A DNA stretch of 49,837 nt. Source: Lachnospiraceae bacterium. GTDB lineage: Bacteria; Bacillota; Clostridia; Lachnospirales; Lachnospiraceae. The stretch covers positions 17,615-67,451 of the forward strand of contig JAUNIX010000003.1 in assembly GCA_030523275.1 (NCBI GenBank), given 5' to 3'. The notes under the pieces were generated by a model. That model was not told the origin of the DNA. It worked only from the letters and a program-made list of their open reading frames with translations, and ran no database searches. Position 1 is the stretch's first letter. Every line of letters begins with the position of its first letter. Of this stretch, positions 16,783 to 25,481 are shown piece after piece. Both the position numbers and the translations under genes were made by a program.

Positions 16783-17997
16783 ATGAGATTAAAAGACACC
16801 GGATTTACAGCAGAGCAGATAAAAGAAAAAGTAAATAAATATATGATTGAGACCTATGAGCGTTTCGATTTCCTTGCGGAGACAGCAAAGGATATGTATA
16901 TGTATGATGAAGAAGGAACACCGTATCTTGATTTCTATGCAGGTATTGCCGTAAATAGTGCGGGTAATTGTAACGAAAAAGTAGTGGCAGCAATCAAGGA
17001 TCAGGCAGAAGATATTATTCATACATTTAACTACCCTTATACAATACCGCAGGCTTTGTTAGCAGAAAAAATATGTACTGCCATTGGTATGGATAAAATT
17101 TTCTTTCAGAACTCTGGAACAGAGGCTAATGAAGCAATGATCAAAATGGCAAGAAAATATGGTGTGGAAAAATATGGTCCGGAAAAATATAATATCGTTA
17201 CAGCGAAAATGTCTTTCCACGGTCGTACCTTTGGTTCGATGAGTGCAACCGGTCAGCCGGATAATGCTTGTCAGGTTGGATTTGGTGGTATGACCCCTGG
17301 TTTTACTTATGCGGATTATAACGATTTGGATTCTTTCAAAGCTGCAGTCAATGATAATACAATTGGTATTATGATCGAACCAGTTCAGGGAGAAGGAGGA
17401 GTACATCCGGCAACACAGGAATTTATGACTGGACTTCGTAAACTTTGTGATGAGAAAGGAATCCTCTTATTGTTAGATGAAGTACAGACTGGTTGGTGTA
17501 GAACCGGTGCGATTATGTCTTATATGAATTATGGAATCAAACCAGATATTGTATCTATGGCAAAGGCTATGGGTGGTGGAATGCCAATTGGTGCGATTTG
17601 TGCGACAAAAGAGGTGTCGAAAGCATTTTCGATGGGTTCTCATGGAACGACCTATGGTGGTCATCCAGTTGCATGTGCAGCATCTCTTGCGCAGGTAACA
17701 GAACTTTTAGAACGAGATTTGGCAGGAAATGCAAAAGAAATGGGCGCATACTTTATGGAACAGCTTGCAACACTGCCACATATAAAAGAAGTGCGTGGCC
17801 AGGGGCTTTTAGTCGGTGTGGAATTTAAAGATGGAATCAATGGAGTGGGTGTAAAACATAAATGTTTTGATAAGAAATTATTGATTACAGCCATTGGCTC
17901 AGATGTGATTCGTATGGTACCACCTTTGATCTTAACAAAAGAAGATGTGGATAAAGCAGTGGCAATTATCAAAGAATCCATTGAGGAAATAGCATAA
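16783..17997 (+). CDS. Class III aminotransferase (acetylornithine/omega-amino acid type)
   Basis: A 404-aa PLP aminotransferase. Visible motifs are FFQNSGTEANEAMIKMAR, SFHGRTFGS, IEPVQGEGGVHP, LDEVQTGWCRTG and Schiff-base Lys261 in MAKAMGGGMPIGA. Its length and QNSGTEANEA motif resemble acetylornithine aminotransferases, but no arginine genes are nearby. It is followed after 23 nt by an iron alcohol dehydrogenase, repeating the pattern of gabT with 4hbD. It probably makes an omega-semialdehyde from a diamine or omega-amino acid. ATG 16783 is preferred over 16777 because AGGAGG then has 8-nt spacing. Substrate unknown. Confidence 0.75.
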   Translation: MRLKDTGFTAEQIKEKVNKYMIETYERFDFLAETAKDMYMYDEEGTPYLDFYAGIAVNSAGNCNEKVVAAIKDQAEDIIHTFNYPYTIPQALLAEKICTAIGMDKIFFQNSGTEANEAMIKMARKYGVEKYGPEKYNIVTAKMSFHGRTFGSMSATGQPDNACQVGFGGMTPGFTYADYNDLDSFKAAVNDNTIGIMIEPVQGEGGVHPATQEFMTGLRKLCDEKGILLLLDEVQTGWCRTGAIMSYMNYGIKPDIVSMAKAMGGGMPIGAICATKEVSKAFSMGSHGTTYGGHPVACAASLAQVTELLERDLAGNAKEMGAYFMEQLATLPHIKEVRGQGLLVGVEFKDGINGVGVKHKCFDKKLLITAIGSDVIRMVPPLILTKEDVDKAVAIIKESIEEIA

Positions 17998-18020
17998 TCC
18001 GCATATGTAGGAGGATTGAC

Positions 18021-19166
18021 ATGAAAAATTTTACTTTTTCTGTTCCACAGGACATCATCGTAGGTAAGGGGAGTTTGAAAAAGCTTCCAAAAATTGCACA
18101 AAAATTGGGAACACATGCGTATATTATTTCTGGTCCACATTTAACAAAAATGGGAATCGTACAGACTTGCATAGATGCGCTTGCCGAAGTTGATATCAAA
18201 GCCGATGTATTTAGTGAAACGGAAGGGAATCCATCTGTTGAAACAGTGGAAAAGGCAGTGAAGGGATTTCACAATAGTGGTGCAGATTTTATTGTAGCTC
18301 TTGGTGGAGGTTCCCCGATGGATGTTGCAAAAGCAGTAGGGGTTGTAGCAAAATACGGTGGATGCATTACAGAATACGAAGGCGCTGGGAAAGTACCAGG
18401 TGATATTGTTCCATTAGTTGCAATTCCGACTACGGCGGGAACTGGCTCCGAGGTAACCGCTTTTTCTGTGATTACCGATCATAGTAGAAATTATAAATTA
18501 ACTGTATTTAGTTACAAACTGATTCCATCGTATGCTATTTTAGATCCGGAATTATTGACAACAGCACCTGCTTCTGTCGCCGCTTCTTGTGGAATCGATG
18601 CATTGATTCATGCTTTGGAAGCATATCTTTCTACAGATGCATCTCCTTTTTCAGAGGCGATGTCAGAAAAGGCGATGGAATTGATTGGAAAAAATATTCG
18701 TCAGTTTGTAGCAAATCGTCAAAACATAGAGGCGGCAGAGGCCATGCTCACGGGCTCTCTTTTTGCGGGGATTGCATTTTCCTGGGCGCGTCTTGGCAAT
18801 GTGCATGCAATGAGCCATCCGGTTAGCGCGTATTTTAATGTGTCACACGGAGTGGCAAATGCTATTTTGCTACCGATCATTTGTGATTATAATAAACTGG
18901 CAGATCAAGGGAAATATTTGAAGATATATAATTATATTTCAGAAGTACCGGCTTATCCAGAAGATTTTGTGCCATCTATGTTGGTGGATAAAATTCGTGA
19001 GCTAAATGATTCCCTTGGTATTCCATCTTGTCTTAGTGAAGCTGGGGTGACAGCGGATAAATTTGAAGCTATGGCAGAAGATGCTATGAAGAGTGGAAAT
19101 ATTGCGGTAAACCCAAGAAGTACGAGCAAAAATGATATAATATCACTATATCGACAGGCCTTATAA
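18021..19166 (+). CDS. Iron-containing alcohol dehydrogenase
   Basis: A 381-aa group III alcohol dehydrogenase related to 1,3-propanediol/lactaldehyde dehydrogenases. It has IVALGGGSPMDVAKA (NAD loop), PTTAGTGSEVTAF, and metal ligands in GIDALIHALEAY (Asp and His), GNVHAMSHPV (His) and SHGVANA (His). It starts at ATG 18021 behind AGGAGG, 23 nt after the aminotransferase, so the two are one unit. It likely reduces the semialdehyde formed by that enzyme to an omega-hydroxy acid or alcohol, disposing of reducing power. Confidence 0.8.
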   Translation: MKNFTFSVPQDIIVGKGSLKKLPKIAQKLGTHAYIISGPHLTKMGIVQTCIDALAEVDIKADVFSETEGNPSVETVEKAVKGFHNSGADFIVALGGGSPMDVAKAVGVVAKYGGCITEYEGAGKVPGDIVPLVAIPTTAGTGSEVTAFSVITDHSRNYKLTVFSYKLIPSYAILDPELLTTAPASVAASCGIDALIHALEAYLSTDASPFSEAMSEKAMELIGKNIRQFVANRQNIEAAEAMLTGSLFAGIAFSWARLGNVHAMSHPVSAYFNVSHGVANAILLPIICDYNKLADQGKYLKIYNYISEVPAYPEDFVPSMLVDKIRELNDSLGIPSCLSEAGVTADKFEAMAEDAMKSGNIAVNPRSTSKNDIISLYRQAL

Positions 19167-19239
19167 GAAACGGTACTGTTGAATTTGAAAATAGTAAAGA
19201 AACATTTTTGAAATAATTTAAAATAGTAAAGAAAAGAAG

Positions 19240-19296
19240 AGCTGTGCTCCAATAGCGAAGTTTAAGGATTTCGTTATTGGCGCATAGCTTTTTTTG
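19240..19296 (+). terminator. Strong terminator of the second aminotransferase unit
   Basis: AGCTGTGC, CCAATA and CGAA pair with TTCG, TATTGG and GCATAGCT, followed by an eight-T run. Confidence 0.9.
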
Positions 19297-19348
19297 TTTT
19301 TGTTATGAAAATGGTTATGATTTCATTTACAAAATGGATAAATTTTAG

Positions 19349-19382
19349 TCCTTGAAAATGGAAATACGAGCATTTTCAAGGA
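19349..19382 (+). promoter_or_regulatory. 12-bp perfect inverted repeat upstream of the PTS operon
   Basis: TCCTTGAAAATG (19349-19360) and CATTTTCAAGGA (19371-19382) are perfect reverse complements 10 bp apart. No U-tract follows, so an operator is more likely than a terminator. The rest of 19297-19523 shows no gene. Confidence 0.6.
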
Positions 19383-19523
19383 ATTTTACAGGAGGAAAAT
19401 GGCTTAACTAGGGGATTTCTTGGGTTTGTAAAGATTTTCAGGAAATCCAGACCGAAAACATTTTCATAATCAGATTGCTAAAATAAAACCATAAAGAAAA
19501 ACAAATACAAAACAAACAAGAAA

Positions 19524-19979
19524 GTGCAGGAGGGTAACAAAATGATTGGAATCTTAATTGCAACACACGGTGGTTTTGCAGATGGATTGTTAAGCGCAGT
19601 AGAACTGCTTGCAGGAAAACAGGAAAAAGTAAAAACAATCGGACTGTATCACGGTGATGGCATTGATGAATTTACAGAGAAAGTTGCAAAAGCCTATAAA
19701 GAACTTGATGATGGCGACGGTGTTATGACTTTTGTAGATATTCTCGGAGGAAGTCCATCAAATGCAGTTATGAAATTAATGAATGAAAAACCAGACGTAA
19801 AAGCGATTGCTGGCGTTAATATGCCGATGGTCATTCAGGCAGTCTTTATGAGAGAAGGAAGCACAGTTGAAGAATTATGTGACATTTGTTCTGGTGCAGG
19901 AAAAGAAGGACAGATTTTACTGCATGAAAAGTATCAGGAAATGATGGCAGAAATTGCCGAGGAAGAAGACGATTTTTAA
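19524..19979 (+). CDS. PTS mannose-family IIA component
   Basis: A 151-aa cytoplasmic phosphocarrier. The N-terminus IGILIATHGGFADGLL contains the His9 that receives phosphate from HPr, and VDILGGSPSNA is the conserved IIA-Man turn. A basic/acidic tail EEEDDF ends it. GGAGG lies 9 nt before the ATG. It is the first gene of a seven-gene sugar operon; unlike E. coli ManX, IIA and IIB are separate proteins. Confidence 0.9.
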   Translation: MQEGNKMIGILIATHGGFADGLLSAVELLAGKQEKVKTIGLYHGDGIDEFTEKVAKAYKELDDGDGVMTFVDILGGSPSNAVMKLMNEKPDVKAIAGVNMPMVIQAVFMREGSTVEELCDICSGAGKEGQILLHEKYQEMMAEIAEEEDDF

Positions 19980-20042
19980 GTAACTCGTAGAAGTTATTAA
20001 AAATAATGCAACGTAGAAACATATTTTTAAAGGAGGAACAAA

Positions 20043-20522
20043 ATGAAGAATGTTGTATTGACAAGAATTGATGACCGTTTAATCCATGGACAGGTAATGA
20101 CATCCTGGTTAAACTACACAAGCGCTACAAAAATTATGGTGGTAGATGATAAATCTGCTGCAGATCCATTTTTAAAAACAGTGCTTAAGAATGCAGTTCC
20201 AAAGAATGTAGGACTTGGTGTATTTACTGCTGAGAAAGCGGCGAATCGTTTATTAGGAAAAGGATTTCCTGAATCTGACCGTGTTATTATTCTTGTAAAA
20301 TATCCAGCAACGATCGTTAAAATGATGGAAATGGGCGTGAAATTTGACAAAGTAAACATCGGTGGTATGGGTGCTGCAGAAGGCCGTACAAAATTCTATA
20401 AAAACATTTCCGCTTCTGAAGAAGAAAAAGGAATGTTAAAACAGATCATCGACTCTGGATGTAAATTAGAGATTCAGATCATTGCGGAAAATGAAGCAGT
20501 TGATGTAGCAAAACTTTTATAG
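20043..20522 (+). CDS. PTS mannose/fructose/sorbose-family IIB component
   Basis: A 159-aa IIB subunit that passes phosphate from IIA to the incoming sugar. The motif LTRIDDRLIHGQVMTSW has the active His15, and KVNIGGMG with a KFYKNISAS segment is typical. It sits 63 nt after IIA behind AAAGGAGG and precedes the membrane IIC gene. Confidence 0.9.
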   Translation: MKNVVLTRIDDRLIHGQVMTSWLNYTSATKIMVVDDKSAADPFLKTVLKNAVPKNVGLGVFTAEKAANRLLGKGFPESDRVIILVKYPATIVKMMEMGVKFDKVNIGGMGAAEGRTKFYKNISASEEEKGMLKQIIDSGCKLEIQIIAENEAVDVAKLL

Positions 20523-20570
20523 GATTTACAATCATTTGATTACGAATAGAAAAGAAAGGAAGAAATAAGA

Positions 20571-21386
20571 ATGCATATTTCAGTTATACAGGCAATATTG
20601 ATCGGAATATTGTACTACTTAGGAATCAACGGAACACCTTGGTGCACACTCCTTGGTAGTACAATTCTCCAGAAACCATTAGTATCCGGTTTAATCGTAG
20701 GAATTATTTTAGGAGATCCAGTACAGGGAGCAATCATTGGTGCGGCTATCCAGCTTCCATTCATCGCATATATCTCTGCAGGTGGTGCACCACCAACCGA
20801 TCCAGGTCTTGCTGGTACTTTAGGAACAGCACTTGCAATGGCAGCGGGTGTAAAACCAGAAGCAGCAATCGCAATGGCAGTTCCAATCGGTTTATTAGGA
20901 ACAATTATCTGGGTATTACATATGACAATTGACGTAGCTTTCGTTCACATGATCGATCAGGCGGCAGAAGAAGGAAACATGAAGAAAGCGGTATTTCTTC
21001 ACATCGTACCTCCTCAAATCGTAGCACTTTTACTTGGAGCAGTTCCAGTAGCACTTGGATGTTACTTTGGTTCTGGCGTGGTAACAAATATCATCCATAT
21101 GTTAGAAGGAAGACCTCTTGATACTTTACAGGTTATCGGTGGAATCTTACCAGCCATCGGTATTGCTATGAACTTACGTGCAATCAGTAAACCTGGTATC
21201 TTAATGTGGTATATCCTTGGATTTATCATTGCTGTTTACTTAGGATTAGAAACAATGCCAATCGCTATCATCGCAGGTATCGTAGCTTATATCTATACGG
21301 ATATTCTTGCTAAAACAGAAGAAAAACAGGTAGTAGCACAAGCGGCAACAGCTGTTGATGATGATTATGATGAAGATTTCATCTAA
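20571..21386 (+). CDS. PTS mannose-family IIC component
   Basis: A 271-aa integral membrane protein forming the sugar channel with IID. Residues GLIVGIILGDPVQGAIIGAAIQLPFIAYISAGGAPPTDP are the family signature. Several hydrophobic segments and an acidic C-terminal tail (DDDYDEDFI) are visible. It is preceded by AAAGGAAG and followed 22 nt later by IID. Confidence 0.9.
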   Translation: MHISVIQAILIGILYYLGINGTPWCTLLGSTILQKPLVSGLIVGIILGDPVQGAIIGAAIQLPFIAYISAGGAPPTDPGLAGTLGTALAMAAGVKPEAAIAMAVPIGLLGTIIWVLHMTIDVAFVHMIDQAAEEGNMKKAVFLHIVPPQIVALLLGAVPVALGCYFGSGVVTNIIHMLEGRPLDTLQVIGGILPAIGIAMNLRAISKPGILMWYILGFIIAVYLGLETMPIAIIAGIVAYIYTDILAKTEEKQVVAQAATAVDDDYDEDFI

Positions 21387-21408
21387 GAAAGGGTAAGGAG
21401 ATTTAATC

Positions 21409-22236
21409 ATGGCAGAAAATAAAGTGAAATTAAGTAAAAAAGACGTATTAAAAGCTTTCTGGAAATGGACATTCTTCTCCCATTCCAACTACAACTATGA
21501 ACGTTTGCAGGCAAGTGGTATTTTACAGTCCATGTCTCATATTCCAGAAAAATTATACCCGGATAATCCAGAAGAGCAAAAGAAATTTATGAAAAGACAT
21601 ATGTCTTTCTATAATACAGAGCCTCACTTCGGTGGAATCATTAATGGTATGGTTTTGGCTATGGAAGAAGAAAAAGCAAATGGTGCCGACATCGATGATG
21701 ATGCAATCAATAGTATCAAAACAGGTTTGATGGGACCTATGGCTGGTATCGGTGATACATTATGGCAAGGAACCATTCAGCCAATCGCATTAGCAGTTGG
21801 TATCAGTATTGCATCTGGCGGAAACGTATTAGGTGCAGTGGTATTCGCAGCAATCATGTGTGCTGTTATGTTCCCAATCGCATACTTCATGTACATGAAA
21901 GGTTATACAACAGGTAAATCTGGAGTAGAAGCAATCTTAAGTGGTGGAAAAATGAAACAGTTAATCCAGGCAGCATCTATCATGGGAGCAACTGTACTTG
22001 GATCATTGACCGCAAACTATGTAACCGCCACATCGAATATGACGATTAAAGTTGGTGCTTCTGAATTAGCATTACAGACAGATATCCTAGATAAATTGTT
22101 AAAAGGTGGCGTACCTTTAGGAATTACTTTGCTGACTTTATATTTATTAAAGAACAAACAGATGAAGTCAACAACCGTTATGTTAGTACTGGTAGTGATT
22201 GGATTGGTATTAGGAGCAACCGGTATCTTAGGATAA
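21409..22236 (+). CDS. PTS mannose-family IID component
   Basis: A 275-aa membrane protein of the IID family. The soluble N-terminal part has FFSHSNYNYERLQASGIL and FYNTEPHFGGIINGMVLAMEEE, then GLMGPMAGIGDTLWQGTIQPI before the membrane segments. Together with IIC it completes the transporter, so the four-component PTS is intact. Confidence 0.92.
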   Translation: MAENKVKLSKKDVLKAFWKWTFFSHSNYNYERLQASGILQSMSHIPEKLYPDNPEEQKKFMKRHMSFYNTEPHFGGIINGMVLAMEEEKANGADIDDDAINSIKTGLMGPMAGIGDTLWQGTIQPIALAVGISIASGGNVLGAVVFAAIMCAVMFPIAYFMYMKGYTTGKSGVEAILSGGKMKQLIQAASIMGATVLGSLTANYVTATSNMTIKVGASELALQTDILDKLLKGGVPLGITLLTLYLLKNKQMKSTTVMLVLVVIGLVLGATGILG

Positions 22237-22358
22237 TAGAAATAGAACGATAACCAAGATTGTTTTGCCAGATTTATCTGGCAAAACAATTAGGATAGAA
22301 CCATCTGAAAATTGGGAAGGAACCAAGAATAATCTGACAACAAAAGGAGACGAAAATT

Positions 22359-23405
22359 ATGAGTGAAAAAATGAGAACTGCCGTATTTACAGGCATTAAA
22401 GAAATTGGTTTAGAAGAATGTGACAGACCAGTTGCAAAAGGAAACAAAGCATTAGTAAAAATTGATTCATGTGCAATTTGTACATGGGAACAAAGAGTAT
22501 ATACAGGCGTAAATGAAGTGGAATTTCCATTTATCGGCGGACATGAAATTGCAGCACATATTGTAGCCCTTGGTGACGAAGTGAACACAAATGAATGGGC
22601 AGTTGGTGATAAAGTTGTTGTAGGCGCAACTCTTCAGTGCAGAAACTGTTTCCACTGTAAGACAGGAAATTCTCAGAGTTGTGATCACTTTAATCACAGT
22701 GCACATTTAGAAGGAATGCCTCATAAAGGAATGGGCGGATTAAGTGAATATATGTTAGTTTCTCCTGACTGTATGTTTAAATATGAAAATGTAACATCTC
22801 AGGAAGCAGCAATTATTGAACCAGTTTCTTGTGTTGTACATAGTGTTGAAACGGCAGAAATCCAGCTTGGAGATACGGTACTTGTTATCGGATGTGGAAT
22901 CATGGGTCTTTTACATGTAGCGATTGCAAGCAAACAGGGAGCAGCTGTTATCGTATCTGACGTAAATGAAGAACGTTTAGAAATTGCAAAATCTTTAGGT
23001 GCAAAATATGTGGTAAATCCGGCAAAAGAAGATTTAAAAACACGTGTTGCAGAAATCACAAACGGAATCAAAGCACAGGTAATCTTTGATACAACACCAA
23101 TCGCTTCTGTTGTTCAGGATGCATTCGAATGTGTTGCAAATGCAGGAAAAATTGTTCTTTACAGTTCTATCCATCCGAAAAAACCAGTTTTATTTGATCC
23201 AGGTTGGGTTCACAGTAAATCAATCAAAATTTTAGGTACAGCAAATTCAAACGACAGAGATTTTGTTCGTGCAGCTCGTATGGTATCTGAAGGTGTCATC
23301 GATACAAAACCTTTTATCAGCGAAGTATATGAAGCAGACGACATTAAAGAAGCGTTTGAATCAGCAATCAAAGGTGACAAGTTCCGAGTAGTTGTGAATT
23401 TCTAG
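22359..23405 (+). CDS. Zinc-dependent (hexitol phosphate type) dehydrogenase
   Basis: A 348-aa medium-chain dehydrogenase. Catalytic zinc ligands fall in CAICTWEQRVYTG and GGHEIAAH; the structural zinc site is CRNCFHCKTGNSQSC. The Rossmann loop is VLVIGCGIMGLLH. Its neighbours, PTS upstream and a sugar-phosphate kinase and aldolase downstream, suggest it oxidises a phosphorylated hexitol to a ketose phosphate, as GatD or SorE relatives do. It may act in the reductive sense on a ketose phosphate instead. The exact sugar is not determined by sequence alone. Confidence 0.8.
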   Translation: MSEKMRTAVFTGIKEIGLEECDRPVAKGNKALVKIDSCAICTWEQRVYTGVNEVEFPFIGGHEIAAHIVALGDEVNTNEWAVGDKVVVGATLQCRNCFHCKTGNSQSCDHFNHSAHLEGMPHKGMGGLSEYMLVSPDCMFKYENVTSQEAAIIEPVSCVVHSVETAEIQLGDTVLVIGCGIMGLLHVAIASKQGAAVIVSDVNEERLEIAKSLGAKYVVNPAKEDLKTRVAEITNGIKAQVIFDTTPIASVVQDAFECVANAGKIVLYSSIHPKKPVLFDPGWVHSKSIKILGTANSNDRDFVRAARMVSEGVIDTKPFISEVYEADDIKEAFESAIKGDKFRVVVNF

Positions 23406-23422
23406 GAACGAGGTAAGTAAAA

Positions 23423-24343
23423 ATGATTTATACATTAACTACTAATCCAGCCATTGATATGAATATTTGTACCAATGGTTTGGAGGCAAAAAAAGTAAAC
23501 CGAACATTTGGTGCAGTTTATACACCAAATGGAAAAGGATTAAATGTTAGTTTTGTATTAGGACACTTTGGAATGAAATCGAAAATCATGGGGTTTTTTG
23601 GAGGATTCTCTGGAAAATACGTGGTAGAAGAATCTGAAAACATGGGATATAAGGTTGTGCCTGTCTGGGTAGAAGATACAACAAGAATCAATATTTTCTT
23701 AAATGACGGTGAGACAGAATATAAACTGGTAAATGCAGGTTCTTTTGTAGAAGATGAAAAACAGCAGGAACTTTTAAAAATAATCGAAGAAGCCGAGGAC
23801 ATGGATTATTTGTCCATCAGTGGAAGTCTTCCACGAGGAATTGAAACGGATTATTATGACAAGATTTTTGAAATTTGTCAAAAGAAAGATATTGATGTCA
23901 TTTTAGATATCAGCTCTCCAAAACTGGCTGATTTATTAAAATATCAACCACTACTGATTAAGCCAAACGATGAAGAATTAGAAGATATTTTTGGAATCAA
24001 AGTCAAAACAGAAGAAGACATGGTTGCTGCATTAGAAGAACTTCATGATCGTGGAGCACAAAACATTCTTCTGACATTAGGGGAAAAAGGCTCATATTTC
24101 TATAATGGTAGAAATATTTATTATGCTACTGCACAAAAAATCAAACTTTTAAGCTCTGCTTGTGCCGGCGACTCTGCTTTAGCAGCATTCTTAAGCATTT
24201 GGTTGGATAATCCAAAGAACATCGAGGATGCAATGAAAAATGCAGCAGCAACTGGTGCAAATGTAGCAGAAAGTAATGCAATCGGAACATTAGAAAAAGT
24301 TGACGAATACAGAAATAACATTCAGGTAAGAAAGGTGAAATAA
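23423..24343 (+). CDS. 1-phosphofructokinase / tagatose-6-phosphate kinase family
   Basis: A 306-aa PfkB-family sugar kinase. The N-terminus IYTLTTNPAIDMN and PNGKGLNVSFVLGHFG match FruK/LacC. The C-terminal SACAGDSALAAFL holds the catalytic Asp in the family GAGDS position, here written CAGDS. It should phosphorylate a ketose phosphate to the bisphosphate cleaved by the next gene product. It lies 17 nt after the dehydrogenase and one base before the aldolase start region. Confidence 0.85.
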   Translation: MIYTLTTNPAIDMNICTNGLEAKKVNRTFGAVYTPNGKGLNVSFVLGHFGMKSKIMGFFGGFSGKYVVEESENMGYKVVPVWVEDTTRINIFLNDGETEYKLVNAGSFVEDEKQQELLKIIEEAEDMDYLSISGSLPRGIETDYYDKIFEICQKKDIDVILDISSPKLADLLKYQPLLIKPNDEELEDIFGIKVKTEEDMVAALEELHDRGAQNILLTLGEKGSYFYNGRNIYYATAQKIKLLSSACAGDSALAAFLSIWLDNPKNIEDAMKNAAATGANVAESNAIGTLEKVDEYRNNIQVRKVK

Positions 24344-24344
24344 A

Positions 24345-25199
24345 ATGGCACTTGTTACAACAAAACAGTTATTATTAGATGCTCAAAAAGGTGGTTATGC
24401 CATCGGAGCGTTTAATGTAGAAAATATGGAAATGGTTCAGGCAGTTATCGAAGCAGCAGAAGAACTTGAGTCACCGGTTATCATGCAGACAACACCATCT
24501 ACTGTGAAATATGCAGATGTGGATTACTTTTTTGCGAATGTAGCAACAGCAGCAAAAAAAGCAAAAGTACCAGTTGTTATGCACTTAGATCATGGTAGCA
24601 GTTTTGAATTGGCAATGGAAGCTTATCGTGCTGGTTATACATCTATCATGATTGATGGATCTCATGAATCTTTCGAAGGAAACATTGAGGTCAGCAAAAA
24701 GGTAGCAGATGCTTGTCATCCAGGTGGAGTACCAGTAGAAGCTGAACTTGGAAAAGTAGGAGGTAAAGAAGATGACTTAGATGGTGGAGATGATAACCCA
24801 TATACAGATCCACACCAGGCAAAAGAGTTCGTGGAAGCAACAAACATCGATTCTTTAGCTGTAGCAATTGGAACTGCTCATGGAGTATACAAAGGAACAC
24901 CAAAATTAGATGTAGACCGTTTAAGTGAAATCAGAGAAGCTGTTTCTATTCCATTAGTTCTTCACGGAACTTCTGGTGTACCAGATGAAGCAGTAAAAGA
25001 ATGTATCAAACGCGGAATCTGCAAAGTAAACTACGCAACAGATTTGAGAATTGCATTTACAAAAGGTGTCAATGCAGTTTTAGCTGAAAATCCTGATACA
25101 ATTGATCCTAAGAAATATAATGCAGCAGGACGTGAAGAAGTGAAAAAATACGTTATGCAAAAAATGGAAGTTGTTGGAAGCGTAGGAAAAGCAAAATAG
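24345..25199 (+). CDS. Class II fructose/tagatose-bisphosphate aldolase
   Basis: A 284-aa zinc aldolase that splits a ketose bisphosphate into DHAP and glyceraldehyde 3-phosphate. Zinc ligands appear in VVMHLDHGSS (His), AELGKVGG region (Glu), GTAHGVYKG (His) and LVLHGTSGVP (His); NYATDLR is the phosphate-binding end. The length and GKVGGKEDD loop fit both FbaA and GatY/KbaY types. It closes the PTS operon and is followed by a terminator 65 nt on. Confidence 0.87.
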   Translation: MALVTTKQLLLDAQKGGYAIGAFNVENMEMVQAVIEAAEELESPVIMQTTPSTVKYADVDYFFANVATAAKKAKVPVVMHLDHGSSFELAMEAYRAGYTSIMIDGSHESFEGNIEVSKKVADACHPGGVPVEAELGKVGGKEDDLDGGDDNPYTDPHQAKEFVEATNIDSLAVAIGTAHGVYKGTPKLDVDRLSEIREAVSIPLVLHGTSGVPDEAVKECIKRGICKVNYATDLRIAFTKGVNAVLAENPDTIDPKKYNAAGREEVKKYVMQKMEVVGSVGKAK

Positions 25200-25263
25200 A
25201 AATACATACCAATAGAGAATAGAATAAGAAACTACCATATAAATCCATAAAAGCTCTAATTTT

Positions 25264-25293
25264 AAATGCCGGAAAAACTTTTTTCGGCATTTC
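25264..25293 (+). terminator. Terminator of the PTS operon
   Basis: AAATGCCG (25264-25271) pairs with CGGCATTT (25285-25292), followed by CTTATTT. The T-tail is modest. Confidence 0.75.
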
Positions 25294-25295
25294 TT

Positions 25296-25392
25296 ATTTA
25301 CGCGAAGGCACAAGGCAAGCGGAAATGCTCGCATTTCCATTTGCCGACGCACGCGAACCGATGAAACTCGCAGAGCGTGTTTCATTCGGTTT
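25296..25392 (+). repeat. Two-hairpin dispersed repeat, copy D
   Basis: Almost base-for-base copy B, starting right after the terminator. Hairpin 1 is GGCAAGCGGAAATG with CATTTCCATTTGCC inside CGCG arms; hairpin 2 is CCGATGAAAC with GTTTCATTCGG. It ends ~90 nt before the DUF1846 gene. Confidence 0.9.
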
Positions 25393-25481
25393 TATTTCAT
25401 AAGAAATTGAAATCTCATATTTTTCTTTGTATAATAGTTTTAAAGTAAATAGAGTTGAAAATTGAAGGAGATAAAAAATTT

